Assembly (NCBI RefSeq): GCF_032884065.1
Contig: NC_088872.1
Span: 34,630,917 to 34,694,916, forward strand
DNA length: 64,000 nt
Reading direction: 5' to 3'
Source: Artemia franciscana
Taxonomy: Eukaryota > Arthropoda > Branchiopoda > Anostraca > Artemiidae
Of the stretch, positions 50,636 to 62,846 are shown one piece after another. The translations under genes were made by a program, and so were the position numbers. How positions within the stretch are numbered: the first letter of the stretch is position 1; every line of letters starts with the position of its first letter. The notes beneath the pieces are model-generated. The model worked only from the letters and a program-made list of their open reading frames with translations. It made no database searches and was not told the DNA's origin.

Positions 50636-50659
50636 ATTTAAGCCCTAAAATAATTAAAC

Positions 50660-52070
50660 AAGAAAATAACTAGTTTTTTTTAAATGAAATTAAGGAGCAG
50701 CATTAAAACGTAAAACGAACAGAAATTACTCCGTGTATGAAAGAGGCTTTTCCTCCTCAACGCCCCGCTCATTACGCTAAAGTTTGACTCTTTCACATAA
50801 CTCTACTTTTTAAAACCGTAAAAAACTTCAGCGTAAAGAGCGGGGCGTTGAGGAGGAAAAGCCCCTTTCGTATACGGAGTAATTTCTGTTCTTTTTTTTA
50901 AATGTTCCTCCTTACTTTCATTAAAAAAAAAACTTGTTTATTTTTTGTATAATTTCTGGACCTTTTTGAAGTAATGCATGTTTTGATCTTGGTTCTCCGC
51001 ACATAAATAATTAAAACGAAATTTGCGTATTAATTTTTTTGGCTAAATGGCTTTTTCATTTTTTAATCAGAAGATTTTGAGAAAAAAGGAGCGAGGGAGG
51101 AGGCCTAGTTGCCCTCCGATTTTGTACTTACTTAAAAAGGCATTAACTTTAAATTTTTTACTAACATTTTCATAAGTAAAAAATATACGTAACTTGCGAA
51201 TTAACTTACGTAGTGAACTTGCGTATTCGTATGTTTTTATTGCGTATATGAGGGGGCTCGCCCCTCGTCAATACCTCGCTCTTTACACTAAAACTTAAAT
51301 TTTGTCCCAATTCCTTAAGATTGACCCCTGAATCACAATGGCCGTAGAATAAGTAGTTGTAATTACTAAAAATACTTTAGCGTAAAGAACGAGGTATTGC
51401 GAGGAGGTAAATCCCTCATATGCGTTATAATGTATGTTTGTTTTCAGTTTTAATGCTGTTCCTCACTTTCAGCAGATAAAACTTTTCATATTTAATTTTT
51501 CATTGTTTTTTTTTTAATAATGCTGGAAAATCCTGCGCCCCCTTCCATTGAGAGTCGCTTCCCCCATGATAATTTTCTCCATGGAAAGATCCTCCCACTC
51601 GACCCCTCCCCTCAAATCCCCACCCCAACCAAAAAAATCCCCCTGAAAACGTCCGTACACTTCTCAGTAACCATTACTATATGTAAGCACAGGTCAAAGT
51701 TTGTAACTTGCAGCCCCTCCCGAGGGGACTGCAGAGGAGTAAGTCGTGGCTAAAGACATAGTTATTAGGTTTTTGACTATGGTGAATAAAATGGCTATCT
51801 CAGAATTTTGATCCGGTGACTCTGGGGGAAAATGAGCGTGGGAGGGGGCCTAGGTGCTCTTCAATTTTTTTGGTCACTTAAAAAGGGCCCTAGAACTTTT
51901 AATTTTCTTTAGAATGAGCCCTTTCGCTACATTCTAGGACCTCTGAGTCGATACGATCATCCCTGGAAAAAAAAACACACAAAAAAAACAAATGAACACG
52001 AATCCGTGATTTGTCTTCTGGCAAAAAATGCGAAATTCCACATTTTTGTAGATAGGGACTTGATCGAAAC
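50660..52070 (+). mobile_element. Foldback element, 3' truncated copy
   Basis: Foldback hairpin at 50664-50936, with arms built on 'ttcctcctcaacgccccgctc' and its complement. The body follows through 'atacctcgctctttacac', 'cctgcgccc' and 'cagcccctcccgaggggactg' to 'gtagatagggacttga', where it breaks off. Confidence 0.75.
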
Positions 52071-52684
52071 TGCTTCATAAAGTAGAGGACATTTCATTCA
52101 AATATAATGTTAATGTTTAATTGTAAAAAGTAAAAGAATATTGGTCAGTAATTTTTGATTCTTTATTAGCTTTTACTTGTTGAAACGGTCAATGACTTCT
52201 GAACAAAGATACAGCTAACATTGACAAAATTTCTTGTATGTAACTGATAAATTCAGTCTGTGGTTTCCTCCATAAATAAAATCAGATCAATAAACCTGAA
52301 AGGGACTTTTTCTATAGAAATTACTGTTACTTCGGGTACAAACCGACTCTAACACATCTGTGCAGTATATTCACTTTTGCAAAATTACTTCAGGTCTTTG
52401 AACCAAATTAATTAAAAAAAAAAAAATTATGGAAGTAAAGAGCAAAGATGAAACTTAAAGTAAGGAAAAGGTCAAAGGACTCTACAGTTTCTACCGACGG
52501 TGCTGATCTCTGTTCCATGGCCCTTCAGCCATGAAGTGTACAGGGGGTTTGGAGCCTACCATAACACGTTTTTTCATATCTTTCTTGTTTTATCTTCACT
52601 AAATTTCACCAGGTACCCATTTAGAATTGGGTCGACGATGATTGACCTTACAGATCAAACCACTTACTCCTTTTCCAGACAAAA
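52071..52684. other. Unassigned stretch
   Basis: No gene recognised. It separates a foldback copy from the tRNA-like sequence. Confidence 0.45.
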
Positions 52685-52687
52685 CAA

Positions 52688-52772
52688 CGAGCGACACCAG
52701 GACTCGAACCGTGGCCTCCGTGGACATAAGATTTTATATATAGTGTGCTAACCCCTCGGGAAAGACATGGCT
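52688..52772 (-). repeat. tRNA-like sequence (pseudo-tRNA or SINE head)
   Basis: On the minus strand a perfect B box GGTTCGAGTCC (52710-52700) is preceded by CCGAGGGGTTAGCACACTA (52759-52741), which resembles the A box/D arm of a Ser/Leu-type tRNA. The T stem has mismatches and the acceptor stem does not close, so it is not a working tRNA. A tRNA-derived SINE head is the simplest reading. Confidence 0.4.
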
Positions 52773-53194
52773 GAAATTTAAGCAAAAAATATTTATTGGT
52801 TTTAAGTTTGTGAAACAAATATGTATAAAACTGGCACAAATATTACGACTCAGAGTTTTCCCTAAATTTTAGATTTTTGAAAAACTAACGTTTTTCTGAA
52901 TTAAATAAAAACACTTTTTATATATTAATTTATATCATTATTGACATATACAAAATAAGTTCGAGAAACTTTGGAATCATGGGATCAGTTGCCCACATAA
53001 TTTCTTTTTTTTTAGATCTTGGCATGATTTGAGAAACAGTCAGATATTAAATAAAACAAAATGTTTTCTGAAATAAAAGTAGGGAACAACAATAAAACTC
53101 TAGATAAGGAAAACTCCGAATGAGAGGGGAACTGCCCCCTTCTACACATCACAATCTTTACATTCAGGTATCAATTTTTGTCCTGATTCTTTAA

Positions 53195-54998
53195 GAATTA
53201 AATAAAAAAAACAAGTTTTTTAAACTGCAAGTAAGGAGCGACAGTAAAACTTAAAACGAACAGAAATTACTTCGTATATGAAAGAGGCTGCTTCCTCATC
53301 AACGCCCCGCTCTTTACGCTAAAGTTTTTTACTGTTTTAGAAAGAAGAATTGAGAGAAAGAGTCAAACTTTAGCGTAAAGAGCGGGGCGTTGATGAGGAA
53401 GCAGCCTCTTTCATATACGAAGTAATTTCTGTTCGTTTTAAGTTTTACTGTCGCTCCTTACTTGCAGTTTAAAAAACTTGTTTTTTTTATTTAATTTCTG
53501 AACGTTTTTGAAGTAATGCATGTTATTATTTTCCAGCTGTACTTTTTAAATTAAAAAAATACTTTAGTGTAAAGAGTGAGGAGTTGCGCAAGGGACAACC
53601 TCTTTCATTTACGGAATAATTTTGTTCGCTTTAAGTTTTAATGTCGCTCCTTACTTTCCGTTTAATTTTTCTTTTATTTAATTTCTGAACGTTTTTGAAT
53701 TAATGCATGTTTTATTTTGTCTCTCCACAATAATTAATTCATGAATAATTAATTATTAATTGTTAGTAATAATTAAGTAAAAAAATTAAGATCAATAATC
53801 ATCTCAAAATTAACACAAGCAAATATTATCATAAATCAAAGTGTAGCTAATTTCACGTGTAAAGCTTAGAGTATTAAGATGAAAAGGGTGTCAAATGCAC
53901 ACATCAACAATATTTTTGGAACGGCTTAACGTGTCAAGGCGAAATTTCCGGGGCATCATGAAAGTGATGTTCAACTGAACAAATATGCACATTTTAATAT
54001 GCACAATCTAATTTCAGGCATGTGGTCAATTTTCGGGGTGATTTTTGGAGCTTCCATCTGTATGTTCGCCATAGATTGGCCCAAAGTTGAAATATTTAAA
54101 CTTTTATATCTAAACTGACCTACCAAATAATGCTAGTAAATCCTGCTCTCCCTTCATGGAAATTTTCTTCTCCCATTACAAATTCTCGAAGGAAAGTTCC
54201 CCCAGCATATCCCCCTCTTCTCAACCCCTCCCCCAAACCAAAAAAATCCTCCTGAAAACGCCTTAATACTTCCCAATAACCATTACTATATGTAAGCACA
54301 GGTCAAAGTTTGTAACTTGTTGCCCCTCCCACGGGGACTGTGGGGGAGTAAGTCGTCCCCAAAGACATAGTTATAAGGTTTTTCGACTACGCTGAATAAA
54401 ATGGCTATCTCAGAATTTTGATCCGTTGACTTTGGGAAAATAATTAGCGTGGGAGGGGGCCTAGGTGCCCTCCAATTTTTTTGGTCACTTAAAAAGGGCA
54501 CTAGAACTTTTCATTTCCGTTAGAATGAGCCCTCTTGCAACATTCTAGGACAACTGGGTCGATACGATCACCCCTGGGGAAAAAAAACAAAAAAAAAACA
54601 AAAAACAAAAAAAACAAAAAACAAAAAAACAAATAAACACGCATCCGTGATCTGCCTTCTGGCGAAAAATGCAAAATTCCACATTTTTGTAGATAGGAGC
54701 TCGAAACTTCTACAATAGGGTTCTCTGATACGCTGAATCTGATGGCGTGATTTTCGTTAAGATTCTATGACTTTTAGGGGGCGTTTCCCCCTATTTTCTA
54801 AAATAACGCAAATTTTCTCAGGCTCGTAACTTTTGATGGGTAAGACTAAACTTGATGAAACTTATATATTTAAAACCAGCATTGAAATGCGATTCTTTTG
54901 ATATAGCTATTGGTATCAAAATTCCATTTTTTAGAGTTTTGGTTACTATTGAGCCGGGTCGCTCCTTACTACAGTTCGTTACCACGAACTGTTTGATT
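53195..54998 (+). mobile_element. Foldback element, long copy
   Basis: Hairpin at 53201-53486 with two arms identical over at least 90 positions. A partial second right arm lies at 53560-53690. After a divergent AT-rich middle (53720-54110) comes the G/C-tract body (54160-54960), and the end carries CAGTTCGTTACCACGAACTG (54973-54992). Confidence 0.75.
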
Positions 54999-55562
54999 TC
55001 TGTTCAATACAAGAGCTGTTGAATTGGAATGAAAATCATTTTAAAACCGCTAAGAAAATTTACCATAAAGAGCAGAACTGAAGGATAGGGGAGGGGGCAT
55101 TTGCAGTGCACTTATAGCGGGACATAGTCGATGATTATTAGCCAACACATAATGTTGAAGCAAAGCTATTTTCAGCAGGTCAAATAACTAAAGCATTTGT
55201 GCTTATGTTATTTTTCCGTTATACTGCCTCGTCTTGAAAATCCAGTTTAACTTGTTCAGAATTTCTACGTTAAAATAATAATCCAGAAACTGCGCGGTTC
55301 TTTCGCATTATCTATCTAAAATTAGCAGATTGGTTCCATACCAAAAGTCGTATTCTGAGGTAACTTCAACGAAAAAGCCAACTTAAAGCAAAAAAAACAA
55401 ACACGTAGGAAACATAGACCTAGACGCATAATAATTCAGACCTAAAACAAACAGAAGCTACGAACAAACGAATGAATAAACGAAAATGCTTTCGAATGAA
55501 AAGGATTTAACGTCGCTGGTTGCAGTGTCAAAAAGGATAATTTTTGCAAGATGTTAATCTTT

Positions 55563-56455
55563 ATATTAATTAAACAAAAAAAAACGAGTTTTTTTAAATG
55601 AAAGTAAGGAGCGACATTAAAACTTAAAACGAACATAAATTACCCCGCATATGAAAGGGGCTTTTCCTCCTCAACGCCCCACTTTTTACGCTAAAGTCTG
55701 ACTCTTTCTCTTAACTCTACATTTTAAAACAGTAAAAACCTTTCGCATAAAGAGTGGGGCGTTGAGGAGGAAAACTCCTTTCATATACGGAGTAATTTAT
55801 GTTCGTTTTGAGTTTTAATGTCGCTCCTTACTTTCATTTTAAAAAACTTGTTTTTTTTTAATTTCTGGACGTTTTTGAATTAATGCATTTTTTTTTATCT
55901 TGACTCTCCGCGCATAAATAATTAAAACAAAATTTGAATAATAATTGTTTTGGGCTAAATGGCTTTTTCATAGTTTTAATCGGAAGATTTTGAGAAAAAA
56001 GGAGCGAGAGAGGAAGCCTAGTTGCCCTCTAATTTCTTGATTACTTAAAAAGGCAACTATAACTTTTAATTTTTTACGAACGTTTTCATAAGTAAAAAAT
56101 ACACGTAACTTACTAGTTAACTTACGTAGCAAACTTCTATATTCGTATATTTTTATTCCATATATGAGGGAGCTCACCCCTCGTCGATATCTCGCTCTTT
56201 ACACTAAAGCTAAAATTTTGTCCCAATTCCTTAAGAATGACCCCTGAATCACAAAGGGCGTAGAATAAATAGTTGAAATTACTAAAAACACTTTAGCGTA
56301 ACGAGCGAGGTAGGCTATTACGAGGAGGTAAACCCCTCATATGCGTAATAATTTTTGTTCGTTTTAAGTTTTAATACTGCTCCTCACTTTCAGCAGAAAA
56401 AATTTTCATATTTATTTTTTGGTTGTTTTTTAAATAGTGCTAGAAAATCATTATG
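55563..56455 (+). mobile_element. Foldback element, 5' half
   Basis: Hairpin at 55565-55856 (arms on 'ttcctcctcaacgccccac' and its complement). A second small hairpin at 56200-56345 encloses 'cctcgctctttacac'-type text. It stops at 'gtgctagaaaatc'. Confidence 0.75.
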
Positions 56456-57234
56456 CCTAACATCTGAAGGGTGATTTGTATGGGTTCCGGCATGTTTTAT
56501 TAGACTACAAATCAAATTGATACCCTTTTATACTACAGGGTGTACTCCTTACCAATTGCATTGTTTCTATATCTATCTCTGTCTCTCTGTCTTGGTGTCC
56601 TGTTTTTTGAAATAATTGTTTTTAATACAGGATATGAACTAGATCGCGATTTTCATGTTTTTAGTTAGGTATATTACTGTCTTTGTGAAAGATGCAAATG
56701 TAGAAACTGAGTCAACTCTGAAAATGAAATTGTTTTCTTTGTTGTATTGCATTAATTTTTCTTGGTCTATTATCTATCTCAATTAAGTTTCTCTTCGCCT
56801 GATAGACATTGACCAAGTTTTTCAATTCGATTCTTCCGACATAGATTTAAAGCTCAGCTAACACAAATTGTTTCAATTCCTATCAAAGTAATTCCTCAAA
56901 TGGTCAAATTTAATTCCTGTAATATCAGATTTTTTTCTAATTCTTTTGAAAAATTGTCAACATTCTAATTACTGGTCGGCATTTTGTAGGCTTTTTAGTT
57001 GTGTTTTTATTCCTAAAAACTTTTTCTTCTAGGCAAATACCAGGAAATTCTCCTAATATTATTGTAGTATTTTATCGGTTAACCAAACTCCAAACAAAAA
57101 TTAGTTCAAAATTTTCTGTTATCTTTATATAGTACTTCTTTCAGAATGATAACTTAGACCAAATCTTTGGAAAACACGAGTTCGCCTTACTACCAGTGTT
57201 AGATAATGTCTTTCATTTCACTACCACCAGTATC
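56456..57234. other. Unassigned stretch
   Basis: No recognised gene or repeat. A short CT-rich run lies at 56570-56595. Confidence 0.45.
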
Positions 57235-59327
57235 AAACAGTTCGTGGTAACCAAAAAAAAAAAAAAAAAATCCCCCTGAAAACATCTGTACACTTCCCAG
57301 TAACCATTACTATATGTAAACACAGGTCAAAGTCTGTAACTTACAACCCCTCCCATGGGGACTGCGGGGGAGTAAGTCATCCCCAAAGACATAGTTAAAA
57401 AGTTTTTCGACTACACTGAATAAAAAGGATATATCAGAATTTTGATCCGTTGACTTTGGGAAAATAACTAGCTTGGGAGGGGGCCAAGTGCCCTCCAATT
57501 TTTTTGGTCACTTAAAAAAGACACTAGAACTTTTCATTTCTGTTAGAATCAGCCCTCTCGCAACATTCTAGGACCACTGGGTCAATACGATCACCCCTGG
57601 AAAAACAAACAAACAAACACGCAGCCGTGATCTGCTTTCTGGCAGGAAAACAATTCCCACTTTTGTAGATATGAGCTTGAAACTTCTACTAAAGGGTTCT
57701 CTGATGCGCTGAATTTGATGATGTGATTTTCTTTAAGATTCTATGACTTTTACCGGGTGCTTCTCTCTATTTTCTAAATGGCAAATTTTCTCAGGCTCAT
57801 AACTTTTGATTGGTAAAAACAAAATTTGATAAAACTTGTATATTTAAAATCAGCATTAAAATGTGATTCTTTTGATGTAGCTATTGGTATAAAAATTCCG
57901 TTTCTTAGAGTTTTGGTTACTATTGAGCCGGGTCTTTCTTTACTACAGTTCGTTACCACGAACTGTTTGAAAAGTTACGAGCCTGAGAAAATTATTCTTA
58001 TTTTAGAAAACTGGAAAAACCCCTCAAAGTCAAAGAATTTTAACGAAACTCACACCATCAGATTCAGCGTATCAGAGAACCTCATTGTAAAAGTGTCAAG
58101 ATCCAATCTTCAAAAATGTGGAATTTTGCATTTTTTGCCAGAAGGCAGATCACGGATGGGCGTTTATTTATTTGTTTGTTCTTTTCCCCCAGGGGTGATT
58201 GTATCGAAAAAGTGGTCCTAGAATATGGCAAGAGGGCTCATTCTAACGAAAATGAAAGTTCTAGTGCCCTTTCAAAGTGACCAAAAAAACTGGAGGGCAC
58301 CTAGGCCCCCTCCCACGCTAATTATTTTCCCAAAGTCACCGGATCAAAATTTTAAGATAGTCATTTTATTCAGCGTAGTTAAAAAAAACCGTATAACTAT
58401 GTCTTTGGGGACGACTTACTCCCCAACAATCCCTGTGGGAGCGGCTAAAAGTAACAAACTTTGACCGGGGCTTACACATAGTAATGGTTATTTGGACATG
58501 TACAGATGTTATCAGGGAGATTTTAAGGTTGGGGGAGGGGTTGAGAAGAGAGGGATATGTTGGGGGAACTTTCCTTGGAGGAATTTGTCGTGGGTGAAAA
58601 AGTTTTCATGAAGGGAGCGTAGGATTTTCTAGTATTATTTGAAAAAAAAACAACGAAAAAATAAAAATGAAAAGGTTTTTCAACTGAAAGTAAGGAGAAG
58701 CATTGACACTTAAAACGAACAGAAATTATTACGCATATGATGGGCTTCCCTCCTTCTAATACCCTGTATTTTACGCTAAAGTATTTTTAGTAATTTCAAC
58801 TATTTATTCTACGGCTTTTGCGATTCAGGGGTCATTCTCAAGAAATTGGGACAAAATTTAAGCTTTAGTGTAAAGAGCAAGGCACTGAGGAAAGGGAGAA
58901 CCCCTGGATATACGTGATAAAACCATGAGAATACGGAAGTTTGTCAAGTAAGCTAATTTTTAAGTTATGTATTTCTGTTACTAATAAAATATTCGTAAAA
59001 AATTTGTTAAGTAACATACGAATATTTTTACTAATAAAAACGTTTGTAAAAATTTAAAAGTTCTAGTTGCCTTCTTAAGTAGCCAGAAAATCGGAGAGGA
59101 GCCAGGCCTCCTCCCCTGCTCCTTTTTTCTCAAAATCATTCGATCAAAACTATGAGAAAGCCATTTAGCCACAAAAATAAATAAGTAAATTATGTTTCAA
59201 TTATTCATCTGCTGAGAGCCAAAATCAAAACAGGCGTTGATTAAAAAATTTTAGAAATTAAATTTTTAAAAATAAGTTTTTTTAACGGAAAGTAAGGAGC
59301 GGCATTAAAACGAACAGAAATTACTTC
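57235..59327. mobile_element. Two foldback elements head to head (large inverted repeat)
   Basis: Plus-oriented body at about 57270-57970, ending with the CAGTTCGTTACCACGAACTG palindrome. It is followed at once by a minus-oriented copy (57971-59327) that ends with the element start, 'aagtttttttaacggaaagtaaggagc' in reverse sense. Arms 57270-57807 and 57971-58525 are complementary with moderate divergence, around a spacer of about 163 bases. A stub of a minus-oriented element end lies at 57235-57252. Confidence 0.75.
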
Positions 59328-59783
<456 letters not shown>

Positions 59784-59847
<64 letters not shown>

Positions 59848-59870
59848 CTAGCTATATATATATATATATA
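59784..59870. repeat. (TA)n microsatellite with CTAG
   Basis: TA tract containing ACTAGCT at about 59847-59853, the probable 3' end of the minus-strand Helitron. Confidence 0.85.
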
Positions 59871-60004
59871 CAAATATGCGCTTCGCACCCCCCCCAAGCC
59901 CCCCCGCGCGCGTAAGTCGTTACGCGCCATATTAGTTACGTGCCATTGTAGTTGTGTCCTTGTGTCCCACCTGTGAATATAGATAGATTTATATATGTGT
60001 TTCA

Positions 60005-60395
60005 AACTACGTAAAAATTGCGAATATACAACAGTCTTGGCTTTCCCACTACTGGGAGCTTTCCGTTTCCAAATGCCAGCATTTGATCTAAAAATGTTTG
60101 ACCAGAGTCATCGTTTTGCAATCGGACACGCATATTTGTAGTTAATTTTAATGTTTTTACGTGTGCCCATAAATTAGAATTTTTCAGGCAAGCATTCATT
60201 TCGTCTGCAGGAGTTAAACTACGTAAAAATTGCGAATATACAACATTCTTGACTTTCCCATTGTCTGTGCATATACAAAGCCGTATGTACTAATAATGAC
60301 GTCATATGCAAACGCTCTTTTTACAAACAAACAAACATGCATACACACAACTCGTTCTTATATAGATGGATAGATAGATAGATACAATACAAATT
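60005..60395 (-). repeat. Shuffled duplicates of helicase segments
   Basis: 60015-60207 repeats the segment at 61122-61290 (MNACLKN.NLWAHVK, NMRVRLQNDDSGQTF). 'ctacgtaaaaattgcgaatatacaaca' (the C-terminal text NVVYSQFLRS) occurs at about 60007 and 60218, with a variant at 60399. These pieces lie downstream of the helicase stop. Confidence 0.75.
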
Positions 60396-62371
60396 AACTG
60401 CGTAAAACTTGCGAATATACAACATTCTTTGCTGTCCAATTGTCGCTGCATATAAATAGATTGTCAGGTTTACCGACCCTCGAACATGCAATGTACAATT
60501 GTCCATGGGAAAAACAATCAGTATTAAGATCTATACCACATTTTTCTAATGATTGACCTTGAGCTTTGTTAATGGTGATTGCAAATGCTAATCGAATTGG
60601 GAATTGCAATCTTTTAAATTGAAAAGGCAGATCCGTTGGAATCATGGGAATGCGAGGAATAAGAACAGCCTCACCCTCAAAAGGCCCTGTCAAGATTGTG
60701 GCCTCTATTAGGTTTTCCATTGTTTTTTTTTTACGGCAAGTCGCGTGCCATTGCAAAGCTTTGGTGGGTTGATATTTCTTAAAAGTATTATTGGTACGCC
60801 TATTTTTAGTTGTAGCACGTGTGGTGGAAACCCTGAAAGATCTATGGAATTTAAAAATTCAGATGGATAATTAACCGCTTCATTTGGTTCCAAAACTGTG
60901 TCGACTGACTTGTAAAGGACTGCCTGGTCTAGAATCCTGGTCAAAACAATATTGTTGATTTCGTGGATGTCTATATTTTTGGGTGCGAGAATCGCTCTTT
61001 CACTTAGCCATTTATTATTTTTATAATTTTTTAGAATATTCGGAAATACTTTTTCAATCAATTCATTTTTGGACGTCACTAAATTACAGAAATCAGCAGG
61101 TAGTTGTATACGTCCTGAAATTGAGTCTACTGGGAGCTTTCCGTTTCCAATTGCCAGCAATTGATCTGAAAATGTTTGACCAGAGTCATCGTTTTGCAAT
61201 CGGACACGCATATTTGTAGTTAATTTTAATATTTTTACATGTGCCCATAAATTATAATTTTTCAGGCAAGCATTCATTTCGTCTGCAGGAGTTGATCTAG
61301 GTATTATAGATAATATTTGCCTGAAATCTCCTGCAAGCAATATTAATGTGCTGCCAAAGGGTTTCGACTTCCCTCTCAAATCTTTTAAGCATTGATCCAG
61401 AGCCTCGAGCGATTTTTTGTGTACCATTGTGCACTCATCCCAAATAATAAGTTTGCATTGCTGCAATACTTTACCCATCCCAGATGATTTGGAAATATTG
61501 CATGTGGGAGTTTCTGTAGAATGCAAATTGAGAGGCAATTTCAAAGCGGAATGAGCAGTTCTTCCACCAGGCAGCAATGTTGCGGCTATTCCGAACGACG
61601 CAATTGCCAACGCTATATCATTTTTTGATCAAATTGATGCCAGAATCAGTTTTATCACAAACGTTTTACCAGTACCTCCTGGCGCATCCAAAAAGAAAAT
61701 TTCTCCAACGTTGTTATCGACACAATGCATTATCGCATCATAAATGTCTTTTTGTTCCGACGTTAACTTGGAAATCTTATTTTGTACAGACGACAATAGA
61801 TCACTCGTACTGTAACTTTGTTCACGATCCAATTCTACACATGTCGAAACAGCAGCGATACGGTTAGGTGAAGGCATTCCCAAATCCTGAATAGGTTTGT
61901 TTGCCATACGTACGCACAAATCTTCTATAATAACTAAAGTGTAGTTATAAATTTCTGATGTAAAATCAAAAGTCATATCTGACGTCTCTAACTGTTTTCG
62001 ATGGAGTATATCTTCGGACATTTTTGACTTATATCTTTCCCATAACTCTGTAGGAGCTGATGGAGAGCAAGTTGTTAAAATGATGCGAAACAATGCACGA
62101 ATTTGACTTGGGGTTGACGTTTCGCACGCGTCATTGATGCAGTTATCCCAGTGTTGGTCATTCTTCAATAAATTCAGAGCTTGGCATGCACTACGATAAG
62201 TGTCATGTATAGTACCGTTTACAGTTCTCAAATACTCAAAGGATGTAGGACCGGGTACATTCACCAAAAGCAGGCGTAGAAAGAAGCATTCATGTTGATT
62301 GGGGTGAACGGTGTAGAGTCTTCCTATCGTGGTATCTTTGAAGATGGTAGGTTGGCCGTCGACTGACTGGC
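60394..62371 (-). pseudogene. Helitron Pif1-type helicase, broken
   Basis: Encodes the SF1B helicase half of a Helitron RepHel protein, which unwinds DNA in rolling-circle transposition. Order on the minus strand: [20 protein letters not shown] (truncated start at the TA tract), VNVPGPTSFEYLRTVNG, Walker A APGGTGKTFVIKLILA, then TGA in place of a codon just after LASI (about 61629), then ALAIASFGIAATLLPGGRTA, Walker B LIIWDECTM, LLAGDFRQIL, a frameshift in an A-run near 60725, then FAITINKAQGQSLEKCGID and the last motif IACSRVGKPDNLF, ending VVYSQVLRS. Two lesions and a missing N-terminal Rep domain make it inactive. Otherwise it is close to complete, suggesting fairly recent activity of the family. 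Confidence 0.88.
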
Positions 62372-62372
62372 T

Positions 62373-62526
<154 letters not shown>

Positions 62527-62529
62527 AAA

Positions 62530-62846
62530 GTAGAAATCACATTTCGGCATTAAAATATACATTTTAATGCCGAAATAAGATATAGAATTTACTTTTAATT
62601 TTAGTAACAATTGAGTTAATGCCAATTGATTGATCGATAATGCCATCAGGTTCTGGGACTTTTGTCGAATACTTAGTAATAACCCTAAATGAGGGTCTAC
62701 AAATATTTGATATTTTGCCGTTACTTTTGGACGTCATCATGGTCATGTTTGTCACATTTTATTACTCCCTGTGATTTTTTTCTGATGCTATAACGAGTTA
62801 GTCAGACTTAGTGACACGTGTCATTCTTTTGTTTATCGCCACATAA
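62530..62846. repeat. Dispersed repeat, second copy of 1654-1971
   Basis: Close match ending at 'tttatcgccacataaa', where sequence of the Tyr-rich gene duplication begins. The minus-strand open frame of 63 codons (62564-62755) is kept. Confidence 0.75.

Noticed and set aside
52688-52772. Functional tRNA gene
   Set aside because: T stem mismatches and no closing acceptor stem.
57826-58221. 131-codon plus-strand frame across the inverted repeat centre
   Set aside because: Created by joining two oppositely oriented repeat copies; no match to a known protein type and overlaps the palindrome.
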